Below the pieces are notes generated by a model. It saw nothing but the letters and a program-made list of their open reading frames with translations. It searched no databases and was not told the DNA's origin. The position numbers were made by a program, and so were the translations under genes. A stretch of 64,000 nt of DNA. It comes from Sanderia malayensis (lineage: Eukaryota > Cnidaria > Scyphozoa > Semaeostomeae > Pelagiidae). Where the stretch lies: NCBI GenBank assembly GCA_013076295.1, contig RQOL01000786.1, positions 165,199 through 229,198 on the forward strand, read 5' to 3'. The first letter of the stretch is position 1. Every line of letters begins with the position of its first letter. This document shows positions 1 to 9,531 of this stretch, one piece after another.

Positions 1-69
1 GATGAAGAATTTAAGAAATAGATTATAAAAGAAGGAAGAACGCCACAATTTAATAGCTATAATATAATC

Positions 70-534
70 ATGGCTAGTATAGCAGCAAGTGTTGTAGCAT
101 CAATGCTGATGGACGATATGTCGAAGGATGATGGTGGAGTTGAAGCGACTAAACTAATGACGTGTGAAGGAAAGTATAAAAGGGATAGAATACGAAAACG
201 TGAAAGGAGAGGAGAGAGGAAATCAACAAACATGGGTTCCGCAATAGCTCATGTAGCAGCTAAGCAAGCTATTAAACAAGCTGTATGACAGGGTGGAAGA
301 GCGATAGCAAAACGAGTTAGTAAGCAAGCTGTTAAGAAGATAGCATTGAGAGGTGCTAAGAAAGCTGCAAAAGGTGGAGCAATCGTTGCAGCTGGATACG
401 GTTTAGACACAGCTGTGAGGAAAATTCAAGGTGGTCGAAAGTGGAGGATGCGAAGGAAGCTGGTTCGAAAGAAGCATATGAAAGGTAGACCAAGTGGGAC
501 TAGATCTATAAAAATAGCAAGAGTAAGAACCTAA
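70..534 (+). pseudogene. Small basic virion/core-like protein, copy 1 (one in-frame stop)
   Basis: The reading frame runs 70-534 (154 codons), broken only by TGA at 286-288. The N-terminus (MASIAAS) is Ala/Ser-rich and looks helical. A basic stretch (KRDRIRKRERRGER) follows, then an Ala/Gly/Lys segment (ALRGAKKAAKGG in this family), a Gly-rich turn and a strongly basic C-terminus (MRRKLVRKKHMK). The inverted copy at 22720-23183 has the same protein with a 1-nt deletion at the position of this stop. The composition resembles small DNA-condensing or membrane-active virion proteins of adenovirus/Polinton-type elements, but I see no defining motif, so that role is inference. Next downstream on the same strand is the Fic gene. 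Confidence 0.6.
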
Positions 535-640
535 CATTTTTAAATGAACAAAATTGAAAGAAATAGATGAACAAATCTCAGACAAAAAGCTCATTTCCAA
601 TAAGAAGTTCGTGGAGAAAGGGGCTCGAGAATAATCCATA

Positions 641-1169
641 ATGAATTGAGTATACAGAATTAATGTTGATGAAGTAGAAAGAAAGATGTTACATTCCATT
701 TTAAAGTCAGAAGGTGAAGTTTCACTGTATAAACAAGGCAAATTTAGAGGATGCTTATGTATATCTAAGAACGATAAGAGAGGTTGTGCTTGATAGAAAT
801 TACATTATTCGATTTACAATCGACACTGACATGGTAAAAGAAACACATGAATTTATTTTACCTGAATATCTTGGTAAATTTGCAAATAGTGTAAGATGTG
901 CACGCATGAGTGAAACAGAGATAATAGAATATTGTAAACCTGATGGGATAGAAATTTTATTAAACCAATTAATAAAGAGGCAGCATTACTATAATCCAAT
1001 AGAATATACAGCATTGTTATTATGGATTCATCCTTTTCCTGATGGAAATGGAAGGTTGGCGAAGTTGCTGTATTATTATTTAACGGGAGATTTAATAGAG
1101 TGGAGTAAGGATAAATTTTTAAGTGATATGATTAAAGTTCAAGCAGAAATTGTAGAAAAATTTACCTAA
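641..1169 (+). pseudogene. Fic-domain protein, copy 1
   Basis: The core carries the Fic signature HPFPDGNGR at about 1030-1056, inside a LLWIHPFPDGNGRLAKLL context. Fic proteins usually transfer AMP or another phosphate-containing group to a Ser, Thr or Tyr hydroxyl of a target protein. The His, Asp, both Gly, Asn and Arg of the motif are present here. Compared with the inverted copy (22103-22613) the gene is broken: TGA replaces the third codon (CGA in the other copy), and an extra base near 719-722 shifts the frame, so only 714-1169 stays open. Length, about 175 residues, fits a minimal Fic domain. It lies between the basic protein gene and a heat-shock-like promoter. Function is inferred from the motif only; I could not place an inhibitory helix. 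Confidence 0.82.
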
Positions 1170-1183
1170 AAACACTTTCGTAA

Positions 1184-1500
1184 GAAAGTTCTAGAACATT
1201 TGAACTTCGAATACTAACGCCACCTTTCAATAATAACTAGAAACTTCGAAGAAGGTTCTAGAACATTTGAACGATGATGTAATCGAGAAAATTAGCAGGA
1301 GGTGGTGTGAAAAGAAAGGGTAAAAAGCGATTACGAAGTGGTGGAAAGAAAAAAGATAAGCAGAAAGCTTCATATAGAAAGCTTCCAGAAGTTTCCAGAA
1401 GCTATCAGCCAATCAGATCACAGAGATTTTTCAGAAGTTTCCAGAAGTTTCCAGAAGCAGAAATCTCTGCAATGTGATTGGTTGATTTATATACATAAAC
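1184..1500 (+). promoter_or_regulatory. Heat-shock-element cluster with CCAAT and TATA boxes (copy 1)
   Basis: Alternating GAA/TTC pentamers occur at 1184-1196, 1241-1264, 1376-1399 and 1434-1460 (for example TTCCAGAAGTTTCCAGAAG). These match the heat-shock factor consensus nTTCnnGAAnnTTCn. Two CCAAT-type boxes (AGCCAATCAG near 1402; GTGATTGG near 1473) and a TATA-like TTTATATACA (about 1487) sit between the last element and the start at 1588. The whole block is conserved in the inverted copy at 21765-22085. It is therefore a probable stress-inducible promoter for the gene at 1588. Expression is not shown. Confidence 0.72.
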
Positions 1501-1587
1501 AGACGTCTGAAGCTAAATCAAATCAGTTGTGCCGAGCTGTTGAAGAGTGCAGAGCTTAAAAAATCACTAAAGAATCACTGCAGAATC

Positions 1588-2265
1588 ATGGCAGGAATTT
1601 ACGAAGTTAGAAATGAAGAGGGCCTAATGAAGACATCATTTGCTGTTCAAGCTGCCTCTAACAAATGGGTGCTGGTGGTGAAAGATATGATTAAAGGTGC
1701 ACTAGCTGTAAAATCAATGGCTATTTCTCATGCAGCACTGGCTCGTCTCTTGGAAATAGTTGATAGCAACATAAATCTCGATGAGATAAATCATAAATTA
1801 CAATTTCAAGGAGAAGATGTTACAAGTCTCTTTGAGAAGAACGGTATCGTCATTGAAACGAAGCGATATGGGGGAACGTATACTCAATTTCTAACCCTAT
1901 ACACTGAACTTTTGAGCAAAGAAGAAGCACATGAAGATAAGGTTGAAATCTATCTGCAGAAAAATGGTGATTTTTCCATAAAGTTATGTCTGGGAATACG
2001 AAGATGGAAGAATGAGAAACCAACTAAAACTGGAATAAATCTAAAAGGAGAAATGTTGGAAGCATTGCATGGAAAGCTTGCTGATCTGAAAATGCTAGCA
2101 CCGTCATCTCGCAAAAGGCCTCTATCATTAATTATACCATCATCTTCTGGAAGTGCCAAATCTGATGCGAAGAAAAAAAGAAAGAAAATATCACAGCTCA
2201 AAAAAAGAAAGAACATACAAACATACAAACACTTGTGGAAAGTTAAAATGGGGAAAATCGTGTAA
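1588..2265 (+). CDS. Unknown Polinton-associated protein, copy 1 (3' truncated)
   Basis: The frame is open from 1540. I take the ATG at 1588 as start because the same ATG exists in the inverted copy (start 21681) and lies about 90 nt after the TATA-like box. The protein (about 225 codons) has a mixed alpha/beta N-terminal region and then a Lys-rich stretch (DAKKKRKK). Homology with the other copy ends at about position 2218. The last residues come from a different repeat (2243-2970) joined in frame, so the native C-terminus is lost. In the other copy a further 150 or so residues follow. I recognise no family. Its position behind a heat-shock-type promoter is the main functional hint. Confidence 0.6.
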   Translation: MAGIYEVRNEEGLMKTSFAVQAASNKWVLVVKDMIKGALAVKSMAISHAALARLLEIVDSNINLDEINHKLQFQGEDVTSLFEKNGIVIETKRYGGTYTQFLTLYTELLSKEEAHEDKVEIYLQKNGDFSIKLCLGIRRWKNEKPTKTGINLKGEMLEALHGKLADLKMLAPSSRKRPLSLIIPSSSGSAKSDAKKKRKKISQLKKRKNIQTYKHLWKVKMGKIV

Positions 2266-2970
2266 ATTGCGCCTGAAAAATTCATAACTTTGACTTTGTT
2301 TTCATTGGGCCTAAGCGTTGCAAGCATGCCGAAGCAATGCCTACTACAAAAACCATAACTATTTCAAATAAAAATACAGCTGTCACCTGTGTTCCGAATT
2401 GTTTCCTACAACTCTCCAGGGGTCTTTGAAACAATTAGCAGCTCTTTACAAAGATAAATCAGCTCCTAAAACACTTTGCAAGGCGCCCTTTGTGTGGAAG
2501 AGAAAAACACGCGTCTCCTCCAAAAGTACCTGCTGCAACCTGAGGGCGAATAATGAGTCGCGCGAAAAGAGCCAATCAAATTGCAGGAAAAGGCGAAACG
2601 GGTCACGTGAAGAGCGAATACTCTTTTCGAAAATGGAGTCGGGGACGCGAATTTGGAAGTTTCGGCAGCGCAAACCGTCATTCTTTCGTGATAGCACAAT
2701 TAGTGGAGTAATTAATAGAATAACTCAAAAATTTTTTTAAAATAGGCTTCCAAAAATAGATAACTTTTGCCTACTCCAGAAACGGAGCCTTTCCATGCAA
2801 GTGCCAACCTTGTGCGCCCCTATTGAAAAAAGCCTTATTGATCACCAAATCGCCGTTTCGTCCCATTGATTTTGGGCGTTCGACCTATTGTTTCGGGTCG
2901 AATCTATTGTTTTAGGCAGAGTTTCGCCACCGTCACGCGACCTCCGCAGAATATATATATTAGATGATAC
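2243..2970. repeat. Interspersed repeat, probable transposon 3' end (copy 1)
   Basis: The sequence matches 39785-40556 in the same orientation over about 720 bp with small indels; both begin AAAATGGGGAAAATCGTG or close to it and end near TAATATTAGAT. In this copy the repeat leads directly into the 3' end of the minus-strand transposon gene at 2960-5236, so it is best read as that element's 3' flank. The other copy stands without the gene. Confidence 0.75.
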
Positions 2971-5236
2971 CCTTGTTGTCATCCATCAAAACTGTCTCAC
3001 TTGCAGCATGACTAGGGACATTGTCTGCCAGAATTTCACTTTCATTTTCAATCTCTTTGTCCTCTGCTGTCAGAGACATATCGTAAGCTTGCGCTAGTAT
3101 AAGGTCATTCAGCGTTGCATCTACCAGCAAATGTCCTTGCACTGCTCGCTGTACGGCTCTTCCTGTCAGCATGTGAGTAACAGCATTTTCGGCATAAACA
3201 ACTTCCAATGCTTCCTTTAGCCCTGATCCATTCATTAAATGCCCTATGCTCCCTAAAAAACTCATTTGTGTATGAAATGCTCCGAGTCTTAGGACAATTT
3301 TTCTTAAGCAGCTATTTGTTGGCTCGTTATTAACTATGCACATTGCTTTCCACCAAAGAGGCTGGTCGAACGTCAGGATTGGAGTGACATTGTATTTCTT
3401 GGCAGGATTAGACACAAACACCAATGTTGAATAGACACAAGACATGTTGCTTGGATCCAGATCTTTCATGGGCAGAAAGATGACATCGGATTTGCCAGGT
3501 TGTTTTCCATCTTGACACAACTGCATAAATCCTGAATAGGCGGGTCGATCTTGCTTTAACAACCAAAAGATTTTCCACAGAAAATCAAGATTGGCAGTGG
3601 GATCATCTATTTCATGATACCTCATCTCACTGTAGGTAAATCCTCGTGGAACATCGTTTGAGTGATATCCTAAAATATTTATTTGACCAATTTGTGCAAT
3701 CTCTTCCGTAGAAATATTTTTCCGTCTTGGTACAATTGAGCGGAGTCCACCTTGTTTGTTACGAGGAGTGATCGTGGAAATAATCCCATGCCATGGAAAG
3801 TGTTTTTTCCGTCTATTGTCGTAACATTGTGGCCTACGTTATCAGCAACATACTGGACCAAGCATTCACCGTCAGGAATATCTAGATCAATACCAGTGGC
3901 AACTGCCGCATTTCTCTCATAGTTCTGAACTTCCGAATAAGAAGAACAAAACCCATGATGATGAAGAGAGTCAATGAGGAATCTTGACCCAAAATGGTGA
4001 TGCATCTGAACTGCCAGGCCTAGCTGCAATGGGGCTACAGAACTCTAGGCCTAGCAGCCTGCATGATTGCCTGGCCAATTGAAGCAATCTTTTTCTTTTT
4101 ATCCACGCCATGAACTAAAACATCAAGAAGTTGCAACAAAGCTTGAGGAAGAAATGCGATAGCATTCTCTGGTGATGACATATCTTCACTGTTTGGATAA
4201 ATCTCTTTTGATGCCCTACATGCTTTCATATCGTTTTTTATCAAGGCTGCTGCAGCTTTAACTAGCCTTGTCTCCTCCTCTCCTGTATTTTGTTGCTTTG
4301 GCTCGTGGTAAAATTTTTGCAAAATCCTGGCTGCTGTTGGTCTCATTGTCACAACGTCTGCTCTTCCATTTATCTCTGCGATAACTACATCCTCGCCAAA
4401 TCTTTCAATTAATGTTTTTTCATGTGCAAAGTGCTATATGGCTCACTTTCAGAATTTGCTAAAAATTCTTAGATCTTCTCTGCCAAACATTGGATAGTCA
4501 ATTGCTCCTCGTCATTTTCCTCGAAATACTGAATAACTCTTTCAAAAGCCTGGACCGTTTCCTCCTCTGACGGTCTTCCTCGTCTTATTTTCTTAGTGGG
4601 AATTGTCCCTTGTTTGGCAGCAAAATATGATGGTATATCCTTACCTGTGCAGATAAAAGGAAAAAAGACCATCAGCGATTTTGCAATAATTTTGAAAATA
4701 GTTTTCAAATTTCTCTCGATAAGTTAAAGGGGCTACTGATTTATCGTCTTACTTGTGCGAAAATTCACACTGCACTACTTATGGTACACGGCATCTGCTG
4801 CATGGAGATCAATGGCTGTCTTTACTCTATCATTCACTTTGACGGCCCAGACATCATTTCTGTCCTGGCAAATTTGCTCCACTGTCTTCTGAAAGTCGAA
4901 TGTTCTAACTGGGGTTAATTCAAAATTCTTCCTTTTTCTGTCGCTTCTGTCACCTTCGCCACAAAATAAACAGTGTATCTTGAAATCAAACTGAGTTGCT
5001 TCTGAGCGAAGAACGCCTTTTTCGGTAGGGTGCGATTGCTGTTTTCTTGAAGCATCTATGTTTCTTTGATTAGTATACTCCTTGCGACATGCAATATGAA
5101 CAGATTCTATGGTGACTGCGGTTATTGAATCACATCGTTGGAGGCTAGCAGAGTTGATACTTGCCACTCCTTTTTCATATAAAACTGCACTTTCAGATGA
5201 TTGTGATATTATCTTTTTGCAAATAATACATTCCAT
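2960..5236 (-). pseudogene. Decayed transposon protein of an unclassified invertebrate family
   Basis: Fragments at 4775-5236, 4469-4708, 4035-4352, 3679-4029 and 2960-3625 succeed each other on the minus strand and appear to be one gene. The N-terminus has paired Cys motifs (CIICKK; CLFCGEGDRSDRKR), probably zinc-binding. The C-terminal part contains ILTFDQPLWWKAM and RLGAFHTQMSFLGSIGHLM. I remember this arrangement from large families of uncharacterised, transposon-linked predicted proteins in cnidarians and molluscs; I cannot name the superfamily. A pyrimidine tract ending in CAG near 4650 and a GTAAG near 4755 suggest one intron. Frameshifts and stops make it inactive. The element nested at 42180-43599 encodes what looks like the C-terminal part of the same family. 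Confidence 0.6.
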
Positions 5237-5834
5237 TTTACTCTCTGCATAATTTCACAACAACTGCCATGCTGCTCTCTTCGCATTTAAAGCAGATTGT
5301 GCTGTTTACGACTGAATTCCACAGAGGAACTATTTCGATCATCTCGTCGTTTTATTTCAAAACCAACACCGGGAGAGGTTCTTCTTTTAACAGTTTGCCC
5401 AACAATAGAGTGTTTAGTCTGGATTGATGAGAGAAGTTTTATATATTGTTATGTGAAAGATTCCATTGAGAATTGTTAGGGCTTCTATTACTATTGTGCA
5501 CATTCAAAAATTCCGCAAAATGTATCAAATATCGTTTGACTCACATTCTTTTTAAATAGCAGAAGGTCTATTACACATTACACCGAATCAGTTTGGGAAT
5601 CAGTTGGGAGTTTTTGGATATTTTCGAAATGAGATCAGTTGGGAATTTTTAAATCGCACACTTGTGACGTCATCAATCGGGCTTCCGACTTTTGACTCGA
5701 TTTTAGGGCTCTTCCGCAAGTGCGATTTTTGGGGACTTTTTTCTGCTGTAGGAAGGCCTTTGACCAGCACATTATCGTATCGGGAGCTTGTGTTGCAATT
5801 AGTTTAGGGTTATGGCATATTTGGACATATCTCT
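5237..5834. other. Non-coding flank
   Basis: No convincing gene is present. A short repeat (TCAGTTGGGA) occurs twice near 5599-5645. This is probably the 5' flank of the transposon gene at 2960-5236 and its junction to 28S rDNA. Confidence 0.4.
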
Positions 5835-6131
5835 ACTGGACTATAAGCGGAGGAAAAAAAACTAACAAGGATTCCCTCAGTAACAGCGAGTGAGGTGGGA
5901 ATAGCTCAAGCTTGAAATCTCTGTTGCTTGCAATGGCAAATTGTAGTCTCGAAAAGCGTTTTTCCAGTGCACCTGTTCTGTCCAAGTTGCTTGGAAGAGC
6001 ACATCAGAGAGGCTGACCATCCCGTTCTCAATGGGAAAGGCTGCCAAACAATACGCTTGCCTTGACTCTGGTTGCTTGGGAATGCAGCCCAAAATTGGTG
6101 GTAAACTCCACCTAAAGCTAAATATTGGCAC

Positions 6132-6163
<32 letters not shown>

Positions 6164-6595
6164 CGATGAAAAGAACTTTGAAAAGAGAGTTAAAAAGGGT
6201 GTGAAACCGTTAGAGGGGAAACGGATGCAGTTAGCAATGCTCCGGTGAGTTTCAGGCGGCCGCCTAGTCAGACGTGCGGATCCACATGGACCGTCGCTGC
6301 TCGGCCTGGCCTCAACGTCAACAGCTGCTCCGTCTTGAGTGACATGGCGTCCGGGAAGGTAGGTGAGTGTCTCTGCACCTGCTGATATAGGCCAACAGAC
6401 GATTCCTGCTCGGACGGGGCAGAGGAGAGGGGTGCATGCTCTGCTTCGTTGGGGCTGGCGCCCTTTCCTTGATGTCATGTGAAGCACGGCAGCCTGCTTG
6501 CAGTGCATCGGAGCTGCTTCGCGTCATGTGGGAGTTCTACTCACACAATGCGCCTCGGTTGTTGGTCCAGAAATTGATCCAAACGCAGGTAAACA

Positions 6596-6629
<34 letters not shown>

Positions 6630-7167
6630 TTGCCTTGTCATCTAATTACTGACGCACATGGATAGATTAACAAGATTCCCACTATCCCTATCTACTGTCT
6701 AGCGAAACCACATCCAACGGAACGGGCTTGGCAAAATCAGCTGGGTAAGAGGAGCCTGTTGAGCTTGACTCTAGTCTGATTCTGTGAAGAGACATGAGAG
6801 GTGTAGGATAAGTGTGGAGCAGCAAAGCAACAGTGATATACCGCTACTCTTATCGCTTTTTTACTTATTTGGTTGAACGGAAGCGGGCTTCACGGTCAAC
6901 TTTCTGGCATTAAGGCCTCGTTGGCAGGTCGATCCGTCCTGAAGACACTATCAGGGGGGGAGTTTGTTTGGGGCGGCACATCTGTTAAGTGATAACGCAG
7001 GTGTCCTAAGGTGAGCTCAATGAGAACGGGAATCTCATGTAAAAGCTCACTTGATTGTGCTCAAGGGTAGAAGCTCACTTGATTTTGATTTTCACTATGA
7101 ATACAAACTGTGAAAGCATGGCCTATCGATCTTTTAGTCTTTATGAGTTTTAAGCTAGAAGTGTCAG
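5835..7167 (+). rRNA. 28S rRNA pseudogene, copy A (partial, central deletion)
   Basis: The sequence starts at the conserved 28S 5' region (TAAGCGGAGGA, then CAAGGATTCCCTCAGTAA) and runs through the D1-D2 area to CGGTTGTTGGTCC (about 6554). It then jumps to ATCCAAACGCAGGTAAAC and on to the R2/R1 target region. About 1.35 kb present in copy B (roughly 47452-48815) is missing. The R2 site GACTCTCTTAAGGTAGCC near 6610 is intact and unoccupied. The gene stops at GCTAGAAGTGTCAG (7167), about 20 nt before the ATAA site used by the HUH elements, and fuses to an HUH-element fragment. The large deletion makes functional rRNA implausible. Confidence 0.9.
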
Positions 7168-8062
7168 CATCTTAAGAGGGAGGGTGGGTTAAAGCTTTTC
7201 ACAAATGTCGCAAATGTTTCCTAAAAAAACATGTCATGCTGTTGATGTTTTGAATTGAGTTCAAACGAACACAGTCTCAAATGCATGAAGGAATTAATAA
7301 ATACAGGATGTAAGAAGGAATGCGTAGAATAAAAATGTTCGAAATTAGGAAGGGGAATGTACCATCTAAACAAAGTTGAAATGTTGCTGTTGTAATCTAG
7401 TCAAGAGCAGTAAATTCTCCAAACGTCGCCATCTGGATAAAGCAACAATGCATGTACCCGGCGGGTTTTTGATATGTCTATCCAAATAATGATATTTGCC
7501 AAAGTCTGTCCTTGTATTTTAGCGATTGTACAAGAGTATGCTGGGGTAAAGGGATAATAAATTGTGCCATCAATGGGATTAGTCAAGGGATAGATCTAAA
7601 GAATGTGTCCCTCAGGATGTGTTACTATAATTGTTGCTCCTTGATAGGAATGAATGGCACAGATCTGTAAATTCACAATATTTCTATCTCGATTTTCGAG
7701 CAACATCACAGGTAGTCCGTGGAAAATTTTTGGTAACATCACGGTCTTTTGTACAGGGAAGGGTTTTAATGGGTGGTCGAGATGTTTGGTTTGGAATGAT
7801 TGTCTCGCTAATGAATTTAGAGGCTTTGTTTGAGATAGTTTAAAAAAGATGAGTTGAAAATTTTGTGCATATAAAGTATGATATGTGTGGTAACTTCTGT
7901 GTCACACAGAACAAGGCCATGTTGGAATTGTGTAAATGAAGGGATGGTTTGCTTCAGATATCGGATGTTATTTAAGAAGTCTAAGAGGAAGTTATCAGTG
8001 ATTCGGAATTGGGATGTAAGCTTGTATATAAAACATAATTTAGGTAGAAGCGGGTCAGTCTG
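7168..8062 (-). mobile_element. HUH Rep-helicase element, truncated copy A
   Basis: The sequence is nearly identical to 59882-60775 of the second complete-looking HUH element. It starts inside that element's 3' terminal region (CATCTTAAGAGGGAGGGTGGG) and includes the minus-strand C-terminus of the helicase (7401-7870; motif YSCTIAKIQGQTLANIIIW, the SF1B/Pif1-type motif with KxQGxT). Several stops interrupt the frame. At 8062/8063 homology ends abruptly and the Polinton-like left end begins, so the virus-like element may have inserted in this helicase gene. The terminal ~110 bp and the ATAA target site are deleted. Confidence 0.82.
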
Positions 8063-8283
8063 AGTAGTATATGTATGCTAACGAGCAGCCGCTTTTTTTT
8101 AATGTTTAAGGAAAGGGCAAAGATCATGCAGGTTGTTGGTTAAATGTTTAAGAAGCGACCGGCGGATGAAAATGGATGGGTTGATTTAGATTGTTAAAAA
8201 AAAAAGCTTGGAAGATATAGAACTGAGAGATTCAGAAGTATTAATAAAAAAGGAGATAAAAAGAGATAAAAAGGAAAGGAAAA
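8063..8283. mobile_element. Candidate left end of the Polinton-like element
   Basis: The sequence starts AGTAGTATATGTATGC exactly where HUH-element homology stops. Polintons typically begin 5'-AG and make 6-bp target duplications; the preceding six bases are AGTCTG. I could not find a matching inverted terminus followed by AGTCTG in the window, so this is a candidate end only. A homopolymer T8 run and a short AATGTTTAAG repeat are present. No gene is seen before 8284. Confidence 0.4.
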
Positions 8284-8574
8284 GTGGGAGTGTTAGATAT
8301 GGATGGCGTTAAGGAGAGAAGTGGGTCGGGTGAAGAGAGGATGGAGAAGAATGATGAAGTAGATGTAGGGGCAGATAAAGAGTATGATAAGTTATTTAGA
8401 ATGGATTGGGTTGATATTTTGGAATGTGATGTGAGACTTGTGTTTCTAAAATATCGGAATCAGTTGGAATTTATAAAACAGATGAACATGGCTGGGTATG
8501 GGGGAGATAAGAAATCGGACATAGAAAAGGAGATTGATGAAATGGAGCATATCCGTACAATTTGGTCAATTTAG
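8284..8574 (+). CDS. Small acidic hypothetical protein
   Basis: The frame is an intact 96 codons, rich in Asp, Glu and Lys, with a central hydrophobic patch (WVDILECDVRLVFLKYRNQLEFI) and a C-terminal charged helix. The ATG at 8284 could be replaced by the one at 8299. It ends 15 nt before the TRAF/MATH gene on the same strand, so the two may share a transcript. I recognise no family. It could be a regulator or be co-expressed with the TRAF-like protein; this is inference from spacing only. Confidence 0.5.
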   Translation: MGVLDMDGVKERSGSGEERMEKNDEVDVGADKEYDKLFRMDWVDILECDVRLVFLKYRNQLEFIKQMNMAGYGGDKKSDIEKEIDEMEHIRTIWSI

Positions 8575-8588
8575 TGAGATAAAACAAA

Positions 8589-9428
8589 ATGGATACTAAA
8601 GACTTATTATTTTTAATGCATGAGGATCAAATTAGAAACATTGAACGGCAAATTAAAAAATTAGATTGGCAACGACAAGTTGAACTGAGCGGGTTCGCAG
8701 CTAGTGAGAATACGTATGAAGAGATAGCTGGAAAAGAAACCGGATCGAATGAGAAAGAAACAAAGCAGGAGGAGAAAAGAGATGAGGAGATATTAGAGGA
8801 AGTATTGAATCAGCAGAATAAATTGGCGAAGAGGGTTGAAGAAATTGAAAGAGAAAGAGAGAGAAATAGGGAAGTTCAGCATGATTTCAAAATGGTATAC
8901 GAGTTAAGTGGTCAGCAGTCGGAAATAGATTCGCGCATGGAGAGACATGAAGAAAGACTGAAGAAATTAGAAAGTAGTGTATCAGAGAACGGTCATTTAA
9001 TTTGGAGAATCAATAACTTTGAAGAGAAGAAAAAACATGCGATGAGATGTGGTACATCGTTGTTTAGTCCTAAGTTTTTAACAGATAAATACGGTTATAA
9101 ATTAGGACTGAGGTTGTATCTTAACGGGGATGGTTTGGGAAAGAATAAGTACATCAGTTTATTTATTGTTGTATATAAAGGAGAATATGATGATATCGTA
9201 GAATGGCCTATGATTAAATCTGTCAAATTTAGGATAATAAATCAACATGATAGATCGAGAGATGTAAGAGATTCATTCAGAACAAGTTGTGGGATTGCAT
9301 CGTTTGATAAACCGATAGGAGATAGAAATGTTCCTTCAGGCTTACCTTTGTTTTCATTGACTCACTTGAAACAGCAACCAGAGTTGTTTGCAGGAGACCG
9401 AATGTACGTAGAGTGTATAATAGAATAG
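8589..9428 (+). CDS. Coiled-coil TRAF/MATH-domain protein
   Basis: The frame is intact at 279 codons. Residues about 45-130 are Glu/Lys/Arg-rich with a long predicted coiled coil (EEVLNQQNKLAKRVEEIERE). Residues about 133-279 form a TRAF-C/MATH domain: GHLIWRINNF, then SLFSPKFLTDKYGYKLGLRLYLNGDG, YISLFIVVYKGEYDDIVEWP, and a C-terminal FSLTHL...YVECIIE. These match the conserved TRAF-C pattern W-I-F, S-F-YGYK-YLNGDG and L-W-P. There is no RING or TRAF zinc finger, so it is the trimerising and receptor-binding half alone. Cellular TRAFs link TNF-receptor and Toll/IL-1-type receptors to NF-kB and JNK. A RING-less form would be expected to act as a decoy or competitor; that is inference. It sits in a virus-like element and is one of the few unbroken genes here, so capture from a host is likely. 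Confidence 0.85.
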   Translation: MDTKDLLFLMHEDQIRNIERQIKKLDWQRQVELSGFAASENTYEEIAGKETGSNEKETKQEEKRDEEILEEVLNQQNKLAKRVEEIERERERNREVQHDFKMVYELSGQQSEIDSRMERHEERLKKLESSVSENGHLIWRINNFEEKKKHAMRCGTSLFSPKFLTDKYGYKLGLRLYLNGDGLGKNKYISLFIVVYKGEYDDIVEWPMIKSVKFRIINQHDRSRDVRDSFRTSCGIASFDKPIGDRNVPSGLPLFSLTHLKQQPELFAGDRMYVECIIE

Positions 9429-9531
9429 GACAATGTGTTCGAAATAAGTAAAATTCAATATATTATTAAATGTATAAAATGTAGTATGGAAGTAAATTAA
9501 AAGTATAAAATATATTATGTAATAAAGTAAA

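Larger units (their letters stand above)
1..2218 (+). repeat. Segmental inverted repeat (Polinton-like module, copy 1)
   Basis: This block is closely similar, in opposite orientation, to 21059-23252: position 1 pairs with about 23252 and homology stops near 2218/21059. Both arms carry, in order, the small basic protein gene, a Fic gene, a heat-shock-like promoter and the unknown gene beginning at 1588. Homology runs off the left edge of the window, so the duplicated unit is larger. The arms differ by scattered substitutions and 1-nt indels, so both decayed after duplication. It reads as the end of a second Polinton-like copy. Confidence 0.9.

Noticed and set aside
714..1169. Treating the Fic copies as intact genes
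   Set aside because: Comparison of the two inverted arms shows a nonsense codon and indels in copy 1 and two deletions plus motif changes in copy 2.
5906..6645. 200-residue minus-strand frame and neighbours (also 47207-47842, 48315-48706, 57348-58116)
   Set aside because: They lie entirely on 28S rRNA sequence and recur in each 28S copy as antisense shadows.
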